The notes beneath the pieces are model-generated. The model saw only the letters and a program-made list of their open reading frames with translations, was not told the DNA's origin and ran no database searches. From Yinghuangia soli (GTDB lineage: Bacteria; Actinomycetota; Actinomycetes; Streptomycetales; Streptomycetaceae), in assembly GCF_021502675.1 (NCBI RefSeq), contig NZ_JAKFHA010000006.1:184466-226519 (forward strand): 42,054 nt of DNA. Direction: 5' to 3'. This document shows positions 7,378-14,751 of this stretch, in pieces. The translations under genes were made by a program, and so were the position numbers. The first letter of the stretch is position 1. Each line of letters starts with the position of its first letter.

Positions 7378-8148
7378 TCACTTCAGGAACTCGGCCAGAA
7401 GACCGCCAACTTCGTCGGCCTTCTCGACGACCACCAGATGCGCGGCGTCCTCGACCACCGCGAGCCGGGCGCCCGGGATGCCGGCCGCGACCTCCTCGGA
7501 CAGCGCCAGGGGCGTCGACGGGTCCCGGTCGGCGCCGACCACCAGCGTCGGCGCGGTGACCGCGGCCAGGCTCGCCCGCACGTCGTAGGTCGCGATCGCG
7601 TCGCAGCAGGCCGCATAGCCCTCGGCGGAGCCGGTCCGGAGCATCTCCAGGGTGGCCGCCGCGACCTCCGGCTCGCGCTCCGCGTACTCCGGGGTGAACC
7701 AGCGGCCCAGCACGGCCTCGGCGACCGCGTCCAGGCCGGACGCCCGGACCTGTGCGGCGCGCTCGTGCCAGGCGGCGGTCTCGCCGAGCTTCGCGCCGCT
7801 GCACAGCACGGCCAGCCGGTCGAGGCGCTCGGGGGCGTCGAGGGCCAGCGTGAGGCCGATGGCACCGCCGAGCGAGATGCCGGCGTACGAGAACCGCTCG
7901 ATTCCGTACCCGTCGGCCAGCGCCAGCACGTCCCCTGCCAGGTCGGTCAGCGTCGGCGCGCCGGGCGGCAGCTCGGAGCCCGCATGGCCGCGGGCCGCGA
8001 AGCGCAGCACCCGGTGCCGCACGGCCAGCGCCGGGACGAGGGCGTCCCACACGCGGCCGTCCGCGCCCAGCGGGGAGCCGAGGACGAGGACGGGAGCGTC
8101 CTCCGGTCCGTCGAAGCGGTGGTCCAGGCGGGCGGGGCGGGTGGTCAT
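7378..8148 (-). CDS. Alpha/beta hydrolase, 3-oxoadipate enol-lactonase-like
   Basis: This 256-residue protein is a complete alpha/beta hydrolase. The nucleophile elbow is GISLGG with Ser92. The acid residue is likely the Asp in VVGADRDPST and the base the His in EDAAHLVV. The oxyanion region LVLGSPLGAD and overall length match PcaD-type enol-lactonases, which open the lactone in the beta-ketoadipate pathway. No other pca gene is present, so the substrate may differ. The ATG at 8148 has GGAAGG upstream; an in-frame ATG at 8232 overlaps the control region and is not used here. It is divergent from the SRPBCC gene, with one TGACG-type palindrome between them that could control both. Confidence 0.8.
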   Translation of the reverse strand: MTTRPARLDHRFDGPEDAPVLVLGSPLGADGRVWDALVPALAVRHRVLRFAARGHAGSELPPGAPTLTDLAGDVLALADGYGIERFSYAGISLGGAIGLTLALDAPERLDRLAVLCSGAKLGETAAWHERAAQVRASGLDAVAEAVLGRWFTPEYAEREPEVAAATLEMLRTGSAEGYAACCDAIATYDVRASLAAVTAPTLVVGADRDPSTPLALSEEVAAGIPGARLAVVEDAAHLVVVEKADEVGGLLAEFLK

Positions 8149-8231
8149 GCGGCAGCCTTCCGGAGGGTTCCTGCGGCCGGTCCGGAGATCGGGCGGCCCA
8201 CTGTGCATCATCGCGGGTGCGGTCGGGTTCA

Positions 8232-8260
8232 TTGAGAGTCTGACGGGTCGTCAATAACCT
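8232..8260 (+). promoter_or_regulatory. Promoter with operator in its spacer, for the SRPBCC gene
   Basis: TTGAGA (8232-8237), a 17-bp spacer and TAACCT (8255-8260) form a plausible promoter 36 bp before the start. The palindrome TGACG-GGT-CGTCA at 8241-8253 fills the spacer. Read on the other strand it is followed by GAC, matching four other sites in the window. A repressor here would block both divergent genes. Confidence 0.55.
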
Positions 8261-8295
8261 GGGCCGTCCGTCCCCTCATACGCCCGGAGGATCCG

Positions 8296-8799
8296 GTGAA
8301 GTACTCGCTGCGCCCCGAACCGATCGAGTTCGTGCAGACCGCGCCGAAGCGCCGCGCCTGGTCGGCCGACCTGGCCGCGTCCCCGAAGCAGGTCTTCGCC
8401 GCGCTGACCGACGATCCGGACACCTGGAAGCACTGGTTCCCCAACTTCAAGGGCGGCGGCTGGCTCTCCGAGGCGCCCGAGGGCGGCCACGGGGTGGGCG
8501 CCCGGCGCGAGGTGCGGCTGGTCAAGCCGGTGGTGTTCCACGAGACGGTGATGGCGTACGAGGAGCCGACCCGCTGGGCGTACCGCATCGACGGGCTCAC
8601 CGTGCCGATGTGCCACGCGCTCATCGAGGAGTGGCTGATCGAGCCGCGCGGCACCGGGTCCCGGGTCACCTGGACGTTCGCCGCCGACCCGATGCCGATG
8701 ATCGCCTTCACGCTGCGGTTCATGCCGTGGGCGATGAGCTCGACGTTCCGGCGCGCGATGAAGAACCTCGACCGGCGGCTGGCCCCGATCTCCGCCTGA
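8296..8799 (+). CDS. SRPBCC family protein (polyketide cyclase/START-like)
   Basis: This 167-residue protein has the SRPBCC helix-grip pattern. An N-terminal strand (RRAWSADLAASPKQVFAALTD) leads to DPDTWKHWFP, a run of beta strands (GARREVRLVKPVVFHETVMAY, shown in part) and a long C-terminal amphipathic helix (SSTFRRAMKNLDRRL). Members bind hydrophobic ligands in a deep pocket; many are lipid or polyketide binding proteins without known catalysis. The GTG start is preceded by CGGAGG. A TGACG-type palindrome in the promoter suggests co-regulation with the divergent hydrolase and the distant acyl-CoA genes, consistent with binding of a hydrophobic catabolite. That role is inferred. Confidence 0.8.
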   Translation: MKYSLRPEPIEFVQTAPKRRAWSADLAASPKQVFAALTDDPDTWKHWFPNFKGGGWLSEAPEGGHGVGARREVRLVKPVVFHETVMAYEEPTRWAYRIDGLTVPMCHALIEEWLIEPRGTGSRVTWTFAADPMPMIAFTLRFMPWAMSSTFRRAMKNLDRRLAPISA

Positions 8800-8896
8800 C
8801 CGCGCACTCCCTGCGGCCGCGGGGCATCCAAAGGGCGAAATGATCATATTTGCCCGAAGATGAGACAAACTGTGGCCAACATAGGGAGTCATCGTC

Positions 8897-9412
8897 ATGG
8901 GAGCCGCGAACCTGGGGGGTCTCGGGAACCTGGGCAGCCTCGGCGGCCTGCTGGGCGGCCTGCTCGGCGGGTCCGGCGGCGGGCAGAACCCGCTGCTGAA
9001 GGTCGTCCTCGGGATGCTGCAGGGCGGCGGGTCCTCGGGCGGCACCGGGGGCGCCGGCGGGCTCGGCGGCCTGCTGGAGCAGCTGCAGGCGGGCGGCCTC
9101 GGCAGCCAGGCCAAGTCGTGGGTCGACAACGGCCGCAACCAGCCGGTCAGCGGGCAGGAGATCACCACGGCGCTGGGCGAGCAGGAGCTCGACCGGCTGG
9201 CCGGAGAGGCGGGCATGACGCGCGAGGAGACCGCGGCCGGCATCGCCGCCGCGCTGCCGCAGGTCGTCAACGCGGTCACACCGGACGGCGAGGTGCCCCC
9301 GGAGAACGATCTGGACCAGGCCCTCGGCCAGTTCCTCAGCGAGACGGGCGGTGCGCCAGCGGCCGGCGCGCCGAACCCGGACGGCGGTGGGAGCACCGGC
9401 GAGACCGGCTGA
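8897..9412 (+). CDS. YidB/DUF937 family protein
   Basis: The product has 171 residues. It begins with a glycine/leucine-rich segment (GGLGNLGSLGGLLGGLLGG) and continues with LLEQLQAGGLGSQAKSWVDNG, NQPVSGQEITTALGEQELDRLA and a helical end. This matches the YidB family (DUF937), small helical proteins of unknown biochemical role. A glycine-serine-rich loop and a short disordered tail flank the helical core. The ATG at 8897 has a moderate ribosome site (AGGGAG). A perfect hairpin follows the stop. No link with the neighbours is evident. Confidence 0.85.
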   Translation: MGAANLGGLGNLGSLGGLLGGLLGGSGGGQNPLLKVVLGMLQGGGSSGGTGGAGGLGGLLEQLQAGGLGSQAKSWVDNGRNQPVSGQEITTALGEQELDRLAGEAGMTREETAAGIAAALPQVVNAVTPDGEVPPENDLDQALGQFLSETGGAPAAGAPNPDGGGSTGETG

Positions 9413-9470
9413 GCCGCCGGACCCCGGGCCGGAGAAGACGGCCGGGACGGCTCGTACGCAGTGCATGCCC

Positions 9471-9510
9471 GCGGGGCCGCTGCCGACCGGAGAGTCGGCG
9501 GCGGCCCCGC
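9471..9510. terminator. Bidirectional terminator between YidB-like gene and P450
   Basis: Seventeen-base arms (9471-9487 and 9494-9510) pair with a single wobble around a 6-nt loop. It lies between the converging YidB-like and P450 genes and should serve both. Confidence 0.8.
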
Positions 9511-9519
9511 GCGCTGCGC

Positions 9520-10866
9520 TCAGGCGCCGGTGCCGGTGCCCGTCCGGGGCGGGCTCGGCGTGAAGGTGCAGTCCATGTGCTTGATGCCGTTGATGAAGCT
9601 GGAACGCAGCCGCTGGGGCTCGCCGGACATCCGGATGTCCGGGAGCCGGCCCAGCAGTTCGCGGAACATGATGGTGATCTCGCGTCGGGCCAGATGCGCA
9701 CCGAGGCAGAAGTGCGGACCCGGACCGCCGTATCCGACATGCGGGTTGGGGTCGCGCGTGATGTCGAAGCGCTCGGGGTCCGCGAAGACCGCGGCATCGC
9801 GGTTGGCGGACCAGTAGTACATCAGCAGCTTGTCGCCCGCGGAGATCTCGCGGCCGCCCAGCTGCGTGTCCCGGGTCGCGGTACGCCGCATCCACACCAC
9901 GGGCGACGCGCAGCGCACGATCTCCTCGACCGCGGTGGGCGCGTAGCGCTCGAAATCGCTGAGCCACAGGTCGCGTTGGTCGGGATTCTCGGTCAGCAGC
10001 CGGAGTCCGTGCGAGACCGCGTTGCGGGTGGTCTCGTTCCCGGCGACGACCAGCAGGATGAAGAACGACGCGATTTCCTCGGCGGTCAGGCGCTCGCCGT
10101 CGATATTGGCGTTCACCAGGGCGGAGATGACGTCGTCCGCCGGATTGCCGATCCGGTGCGCGGCCAATTCGGTGAGCAGTGCGGCCAGTTCGCCGCCTGC
10201 GGTGAGGAGCACGGTGATGTGGTCGGCGTCCTCCGGGACGTATTCCGGGTCCGCGACGCCGATGATGGTGTTGCTGCGGTCCAGGATGAAGCCGTAGTCC
10301 TTCTCCGGGACGCCCATCATGTCGCAGATGACCTTGAGCGGCAGGCGCGAGGCGACCTCGGTGACGAAATCGCAGGAGCCCAGCCCCGCCACCTCGTCCA
10401 CGATGCGCGCCGCGGCGAGCTCGACGTCCTGCTCGAACTTCTTGATCATGCGCGGCGTGAAGGTGCGCGAGACGATCCGCCGCAGCCGGTGGTGGCGCGG
10501 GTCGTCCATCTCGATCATCGAGCCGAAGAACTCGGCGAACTCGGTCGGGAAGTCCGGGATGTGGGTGGCGCCCTGGCCCGAGCAGAAGTCCTCGGGCCGG
10601 CGGCTGACCTCCAGCAGGTCGGCGTGCCGGGTCACCGCCCAGTAGCCCGCGCCGGCCGGCAGCGGGCTGGCCGGCTCGGGGTAGTAGGGCAGCGGCCACT
10701 CGGTGCGCAGCCGGGCGAAGCCGGTCTCACGCTCCGCGAACGGGCCCGCCCAGAACTCCATGTCGGACAGGTCGACCCAGTCCGGCGCCGCCTTGTGCGG
10801 CGACTCGTGGTGCGGTGCGTGCGGCGCGGCCGGCGATGCCGGCCCGACGCCCTCGGAGCCCGTCAT
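9520..10866 (-). CDS. Cytochrome P450, CYP124-like
   Basis: This 448-residue soluble P450 has all signature elements. The I-helix carries AGNETT (275-280), the K-helix E315-I-V-R318, and the heme loop GYGGPGPHFCLG with Cys387. Long stretches such as IASFFILLVVAGNETTRN, YAPTAVEEIVR and FINGIKHMD agree with my memory of mycobacterial CYP124, an omega-hydroxylase of methyl-branched lipids and cholesterol. The oxygen-activating position is G-N-E-T-T rather than the commoner G-x-D/E-T-T with a preceding acid, and CYP124 shares this. The ATG at 10866 begins a sensible reading; a longer in-frame extension lies in a repetitive region and is rejected. No ferredoxin gene is adjacent. Substrate assignment is inference from similarity. 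Confidence 0.9.
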   Translation of the reverse strand: MTGSEGVGPASPAAPHAPHHESPHKAAPDWVDLSDMEFWAGPFAERETGFARLRTEWPLPYYPEPASPLPAGAGYWAVTRHADLLEVSRRPEDFCSGQGATHIPDFPTEFAEFFGSMIEMDDPRHHRLRRIVSRTFTPRMIKKFEQDVELAAARIVDEVAGLGSCDFVTEVASRLPLKVICDMMGVPEKDYGFILDRSNTIIGVADPEYVPEDADHITVLLTAGGELAALLTELAAHRIGNPADDVISALVNANIDGERLTAEEIASFFILLVVAGNETTRNAVSHGLRLLTENPDQRDLWLSDFERYAPTAVEEIVRCASPVVWMRRTATRDTQLGGREISAGDKLLMYYWSANRDAAVFADPERFDITRDPNPHVGYGGPGPHFCLGAHLARREITIMFRELLGRLPDIRMSGEPQRLRSSFINGIKHMDCTFTPSPPRTGTGTGA

Positions 10867-10928
10867 GCGCGCTACCCCCCGGTAGGGATCGGGATTTGCG
10901 CTCAGACAACCACGAACACCCGGGACAG

Positions 10929-10943
10929 GTACAGGGCTTGTAC
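10929..10943. promoter_or_regulatory. Palindrome GTACA-N5-TGTAC upstream of the P450
   Basis: Perfect 5-bp arms lie 63 bp before the P450 start codon, in the only A/T-containing patch of the spacer. It is a candidate operator or part of the promoter; no adjacent regulator is obvious. Confidence 0.35.
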
Positions 10944-11046
10944 ACCTATCGCGGTACGCACACGCCGAGGACGCCCCGTACGCACCCCGCGCCCGGCCCC
11001 GCAACGGCGGCGGATGCGCGGTCAGCCGGGGCAGCGCGTGGGGGCC

Positions 11047-11278
11047 GGCACGCCAAGCGCGCTGCGGCGGGGGCGCTTGGGCGGGGTGCACCAAGTGCGC
11101 TACGGCGCGGGCGACGAGGCGGGGCGCGCCACGCGCACCGGCGCTGAGACTGCGGGTGTCCCCATGGTCCCGGGGCAGGGCGGGTGCCCCAAGTGTGCTG
11201 GGGACGGGGACGCTGATGCGGGGGCGGCGTGCCCCAAGGTGCGCTGCGGGCGCTGAGGCCGTGGGTGCCCCAGCGGCG
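11047..11278. repeat. Degenerate direct repeats, GTGCCCCAAGTGCGCTG type
   Basis: About five imperfect copies of a 20-23 base unit with core GTGCCCCAAGTGCGCTGCGG start near 11047, 11085, 11182, 11227 and 11264. Parts of the spacing sequence (GGCGCTGAG followed by GGGTGCCCCA) also recur. It looks like a decayed minisatellite; no open frame runs through all copies. Confidence 0.55.
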
Positions 11279-11371
11279 CGGGTACGGGGGCGGGCGGCGG
11301 TCGGGGGCGGCGGGGGTTGCGCTGATGTGTGGGGGGCGGCGGCGGGCTGTCGGGGTCCCCCGTCCTTCGCG

Positions 11372-12133
11372 CTACGTGGTCGGGGAGCCGCCGTTGATCT
11401 GCCAGGTCTGGCCGGTGATCCACTCCGCCTCGCGCGAGGCGAGGAAGACGCAGGCGGCGCCGATGTCCTCCGGGGTGCCGAGGCGGCCCACCGGGATGGC
11501 CTTGGCCAGGTTCACGGTCGCGGATGCCTGGCGGCCGCTGGCGGCGGGGTCGATGAGGCCGACGGCCAGCGAGTTCGCGGTGATGCCGTCGCGGGCGTGC
11601 TCGATCGCGAGGTGCCGGGTGAAGGCGATCGCGCCGCCCTTGGCCGCGCCGTACAGCGAGACGCCGATGTTCATGCCCTGGGTGCCGGCCCCGGAGGCGA
11701 TCGTGACGATCCGCCCGAAGCGCCGCGCGCACATGCCGTCCAGCACCGCGCGGGTGGCATTCATGACGCCGAAGAGGTTGATGTCCGCGAAGCGCTGCCA
11801 GTCGGCGGGGTCGGCGTCCCGGAAGCGGGTCGGCCGGAAGCCCTCCGCGCCGCCGTTCCCGGCGTTGTTCACCAGGATGTCGACCGGCGCGACGCTGCGT
11901 TCGAAGGTGCGCACCGCGGCGGCCACCGCGGCGGTGTCGGTGACGTCGAAGGGCAGCGCGTGCGCGGCGCCCCCGGCCGCGCGGATCGCCGCGGCGGCTT
12001 TCTCGGCCCGCTCGGCGACGATGTCGTTCACCGCGACGACGGCGCCCTGGCGTGCCAGCAGCGTCGCGATCCCGGCTCCGACGCCCTGTCCGGCGCCGGT
12101 CACCAAGGCGGTCCTGCCCTCCAGTTCGAACAT
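11372..12133 (-). CDS. Short-chain dehydrogenase/reductase (SDR)
   Basis: This 253-residue protein is a classical SDR. The dinucleotide-binding TGAGQGVG lies at residues 12-19, NNAG at 89-92, and the catalytic triad is Ser147, Tyr161 and Lys165 in SLYGAAKGG. The C-terminal WITGQTWQINGG is typical of FabG-like and catabolic hydroxyacyl dehydrogenases. An Asp at the end of the second strand (VAVNDI) favours NAD over NADP. The ATG at 12133 is preceded by GGGAGG; an upstream in-frame ATG at 12166 has no ribosome site. It is divergent from a MarR regulator with a palindrome between them, so it is probably controlled by it. The substrate is unknown. Confidence 0.88.
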   Translation of the reverse strand: MFELEGRTALVTGAGQGVGAGIATLLARQGAVVAVNDIVAERAEKAAAAIRAAGGAAHALPFDVTDTAAVAAAVRTFERSVAPVDILVNNAGNGGAEGFRPTRFRDADPADWQRFADINLFGVMNATRAVLDGMCARRFGRIVTIASGAGTQGMNIGVSLYGAAKGGAIAFTRHLAIEHARDGITANSLAVGLIDPAASGRQASATVNLAKAIPVGRLGTPEDIGAACVFLASREAEWITGQTWQINGGSPTT

Positions 12134-12192
12134 GCGAACCTCCCGTTCCGGCCCGGAGCAAATCACCGCCTTCGCACAGAGTCAATGGTGGA

Positions 12193-12210
12193 GTCAATCA
12201 AGTGATTGGC
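12193..12210. promoter_or_regulatory. Candidate MarR operator between SDR and marR
   Basis: CAATCA-AG-TGATTG (12195-12208) is a perfect palindrome, extending to 18 bp with one mismatch. It lies 60 bp upstream of the SDR start and 137 bp before the MarR start. A second AGTCAAT half-site begins just upstream at 12180. Size, symmetry and position between regulator and target match MarR-type operators. Confidence 0.6.
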
Positions 12211-12346
12211 GGCTGTCCGGATCCCGCGGCGTGACGGGACGCGGGTCTTCGGCCGTAGACTTCGCGCACCGGACGGCCCCGTACGGTGATCCCGAACGAC
12301 CGCCCCGCCCGCCCCCGGCCGCGGTGGTCCCGACCAGGACGCGGAA

Positions 12347-12880
12347 GTGAGCGTTCCCTTGCAGCCGGACGACCCGAAATCGGCGGACACCGTGGCCGCG
12401 CAGCGCCAGGTGCAGAGCGCCGTCGAGCGCCTGCTGCGGCTCCAGCAGAGCCGCCGCGTGCACGGCGAGCTGATGAACGCCGCACGCGCCCAGGTGTCCC
12501 AGCCCGCCGTGGTGCTGCTGTCCCGGCTGCAGGCCGACGGCGGCCTGACCATCGGCGAACTGGCCCGCCGCACCCACATGGACATGTCCCTGGTGAGCCG
12601 CGAGCTGCGCAAGCTGGAGGCGGAAGCCCTGGTGACCCGCACCACGGACGCCAACGACGGGCGCGTGACGCGGGTCGGCCTCACCCCCAAGGGCCGCGGC
12701 ATAGTGCGGCGCCTCCGCAACGTCCGCGACCGGCACATCTTCGAAGTGCTGTCGTCATGGTCGCCCGAGGAGCTCGTGGCCCTCGGCGGCCTCATGAGCC
12801 GCTTCGTGGACGACCTGCAGTCGGTGCGCTACCAGGACGCCGAGACCGACCCCGGCAGCGGCGGCCCGAGCGCCGGCTGA
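12347..12880 (+). CDS. MarR family transcriptional regulator
   Basis: The product has 177 residues with a MarR winged helix-turn-helix. Helical dimerisation segments flank LTIGELARRTHMDMSLVSREL (given in part), the recognition region, and the wing TRTTDANDGRVTRVGLTPKG with the conserved DxRxxxV/L-type turn. MarR proteins are dimeric repressors released by small phenolic or hydrophobic ligands. The start is GTG at 12347 with only a weak ribosome site; an internal start is possible. It is divergent from the SDR, and a strong palindrome lies between them, so the SDR is its likely target and it may also repress itself. Confidence 0.88.
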   Translation: MSVPLQPDDPKSADTVAAQRQVQSAVERLLRLQQSRRVHGELMNAARAQVSQPAVVLLSRLQADGGLTIGELARRTHMDMSLVSRELRKLEAEALVTRTTDANDGRVTRVGLTPKGRGIVRRLRNVRDRHIFEVLSSWSPEELVALGGLMSRFVDDLQSVRYQDAETDPGSGGPSAG

Positions 12881-12930
12881 CCGTCCGCGGGCACCCCGCC
12901 CGCCGGCACTCCGCCCGCCGGCACCACGTT

Positions 12931-12949
12931 CGGCCTGCCCCGTAGGCCG
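12931..12949. terminator. Weak hairpin between marR and the HPr gene
   Basis: CGGCCT and AGGCCG pair around a 7-nt loop, flanked by GCACC and GGTGC that could extend it across a bulge. It lies in the 76-bp gap between converging genes, which also holds two copies of CCGCCCGCCGGCAC. Confidence 0.35.
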
Positions 12950-12956
12950 GTGCTCC

Positions 12957-13274
12957 TCAGCCCGCGGCGCGCAGCAGACCGCCCAGGGCCCGGACCGCCG
13001 CCTCGGCCTCCGCGCCGCGACCGCGCAGCGTCACCGGCGTACCGGCCCGGGCACCCAGGCCCATGACCTCCAGGACGCTCGACGCGCGGGCGACGCGCCC
13101 GGCGGCGACCAGTTCCACATCCGCCGCGTACCCGGCCGCGGCACGCGCCAGCGCGCCCGCCGGACGGGCGTGCAGGTCCGCGGCGAGGACCACGTCCTCG
13201 GCATAGCGCCCGGCCTCCGCGGCGCCGCCCGCCGGATCCGCCTGGCCGGCCGGGTCCTCAGAACTTCCGTACAT
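12957..13274 (-). CDS. HPr-type phosphocarrier of the Dha system
   Basis: This 105-residue protein is an HPr domain. The active-site histidine is His35 in ADLHARPAG, and the regulatory-serine region is SSVLEVMGLGA around Ser66. HPr passes a phosphoryl group from enzyme I to the DhaM EIIA domain, which then phosphorylates the ADP on DhaL. About 27 residues precede the HPr core; this Ala/Gly/Glu-rich tail may be a relic of a linker or indicate a later start. It overlaps the 3' end of dhaM by 17 bp and shares its orientation, so the two are co-translated. In Escherichia coli this domain is fused inside DhaM. Confidence 0.88.
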   Translation of the reverse strand: MYGSSEDPAGQADPAGGAAEAGRYAEDVVLAADLHARPAGALARAAAGYAADVELVAAGRVARASSVLEVMGLGARAGTPVTLRGRGAEAEAAVRALGGLLRAAG

Positions 13275-13650
13275 CGCGTGCCTCCTCGGCGGCCCGGGCC
13301 ACCGCCTCGAGATCGGCCCCGGACGCCGCGGTGACCGCCGCCGCGACCGCGCCTTCCACGAACGGGGCGTCCACCAGCCGGATCCCGGCCTGCGGCTGCT
13401 CGGCGAGCAGCGCCCGCACGGTCAGCACCGCGCTGCCCAGATCCGGCAGCACCACCACCCCGGCACCCTGCTCGGCGGCCGCGATCGCCTCGGCCACCAG
13501 GCGCTCCGAGGTGCCGAGCCCGCCGTCCGCCCGGCCGGCCGCGACCGCCACGGGCACGTCGTCCCCGCCGATCTGCGCGATCATCTCGCGCAGCCCGCCG
13601 GCCAACGCGCCGCTGTGCGAAACCAGGACGAGTCCCACGAGATTGCCCAC
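13258..13650 (-). CDS. dhaM: DhaM, EIIA-type phosphotransferase subunit of dihydroxyacetone kinase
   Basis: The product has 130 residues. It matches the mannose-type EIIA domain of DhaM: GLVLVSHSGALAGGL with candidate phospho-histidine His12, then GGDDVPVAVAAG, GTSERLVAEAI, GAGVVVLPDLGSAV and a C-terminal helix. It should take phosphate from HPr and hand it to DhaL-bound ADP. Only the EIIA part is present, with the HPr and EI domains encoded separately next to it. The start at 13650 is GTG and lacks a ribosome site; a TAGCAT -10-like element ends eight bases upstream, so the mRNA may be leaderless. It is divergent from dhaK across 79 bp. Confidence 0.9.
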   Translation of the reverse strand: MGNLVGLVLVSHSGALAGGLREMIAQIGGDDVPVAVAAGRADGGLGTSERLVAEAIAAAEQGAGVVVLPDLGSAVLTVRALLAEQPQAGIRLVDAPFVEGAVAAAVTAASGADLEAVARAAEEARDVRKF

Positions 13651-13729
13651 GATCGGGCATGCTACGAGAACAGCCGCGATGCGTCACTCGCGGCGCCACG
13701 CAGGCAGGCAGCCGGCCGAGGAGAAGGTG

Positions 13730-14722
13730 ATGAAGAAGTTCCTGGACGACGCGGACACCGCGGTGGCCGATGCGCTGGCCGGACTGGCCTTCGCGCGGCC
13801 CGATCTGAAGGTCGATCAGGAACTCCGCATCGTGACCCGCGCGGGCGCCGTCCGCCCCGGGAAGGTCGGGCTGGTGTCGGGCGGCGGGTCCGGCCACGAG
13901 CCGCTGCACAGCGGGTACGTCGGCACCGGGATGCTCGATGCGGCGTGCGCCGGCGAGATCTTCTCCTCCCCCACCCCGGACCGCATCCTGGCCGCCACCA
14001 AGGCCGTCTCGGCCGGTGCGGGCGTGGTGCACATCGTGAAGAACTACACGGGCGACAACCTCAACTTCGACATGGCCGCTGAACTCGCGCGCGACGAGGG
14101 CCTGGAGGTCGAGAAGGTCCTCGTCGACGACGACGTCGCGGTGCGGGACTCCACGTGGACGGCGGGCCGGCGCGGCACGGGTGCCACGGTGATCGTGGAG
14201 AAGGCGGCCGGCGCGCGGGCCGAGGAGGGCGGCGACCTCAAGGCGGTGGCCGACATCGGCCGCCGGGTGAACGCCGCGTCCCGCTCTTTCGCGGTCGCGC
14301 TCGGCGCCTGCACCACGCCGGCCGCGGGGCGGCCCGGCTTCGAACTGGCCGAGGACGAGATCGAGATCGGGGTGGGCATCCACGGCGAGCCGGGCCGGGC
14401 CCGCGGCCCGATGCGGCCCGCGCGCGCCCTGGTCGCGGACATGCTCGATGCCGTCCTGGAGGAGCTGCCCGCCTCGGACGACCCGGTCATCGCCCTGGTC
14501 AGCGGCCTGGGTGCGACGCCGCTCCTCGAGCTGTACGTGGTTTACCGGCACGTGGCCGAGGAACTGGACCGCAGGGGTGTCCGCATCGCCCGCAACCTGG
14601 TCGGCAACTACGTGACCAGCCTCGACATGGCCGGAGCGTCGATCACCCTGTGCCGCGCGGACGCCGAGCTGCTGCGGCTGTGGGACGCCCCGGTCGACAC
14701 CCCGGCCCTGCGCTGGGGCTGA
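13730..14722 (+). CDS. dhaK: DhaK, dihydroxyacetone-binding subunit of dihydroxyacetone kinase
   Basis: This 330-residue protein is a full-length DhaK. It contains GLVSGGGSGHEPLH with His56 and GVGIHGEPG with His218, which corresponds to the histidine that binds dihydroxyacetone covalently as a hemiaminal. KNYTGDNLNFDMA and DDDVAV are also conserved. Together with DhaL it makes dihydroxyacetone phosphate for glycolysis in the cytosol. The ATG at 13730 follows GAGGAGAAGG; a GTG directly before it is an alternative with the same protein. dhaL begins 29 bp downstream. The PEP-dependent rather than ATP-dependent form is supported by the EIIA, HPr and EI genes beside it. Confidence 0.95.
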   Translation: MKKFLDDADTAVADALAGLAFARPDLKVDQELRIVTRAGAVRPGKVGLVSGGGSGHEPLHSGYVGTGMLDAACAGEIFSSPTPDRILAATKAVSAGAGVVHIVKNYTGDNLNFDMAAELARDEGLEVEKVLVDDDVAVRDSTWTAGRRGTGATVIVEKAAGARAEEGGDLKAVADIGRRVNAASRSFAVALGACTTPAAGRPGFELAEDEIEIGVGIHGEPGRARGPMRPARALVADMLDAVLEELPASDDPVIALVSGLGATPLLELYVVYRHVAEELDRRGVRIARNLVGNYVTSLDMAGASITLCRADAELLRLWDAPVDTPALRWG

Positions 14723-14751
14723 CAAAGCCGACCGCCGGAGACAGGAGCACC

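Larger units (their letters stand above)
10867..11371. other. 505-bp spacer between SDR and P450, no gene seen
   Basis: Reading frames here lack coding character. The part near the P450 holds its presumed promoter and a palindrome (10929-10943). The rest is a degenerate repeat array (11047-11278) and a G-rich stretch (11283-11345). The SDR and P450 point the same way but are unlikely to share a transcript. Confidence 0.6.
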
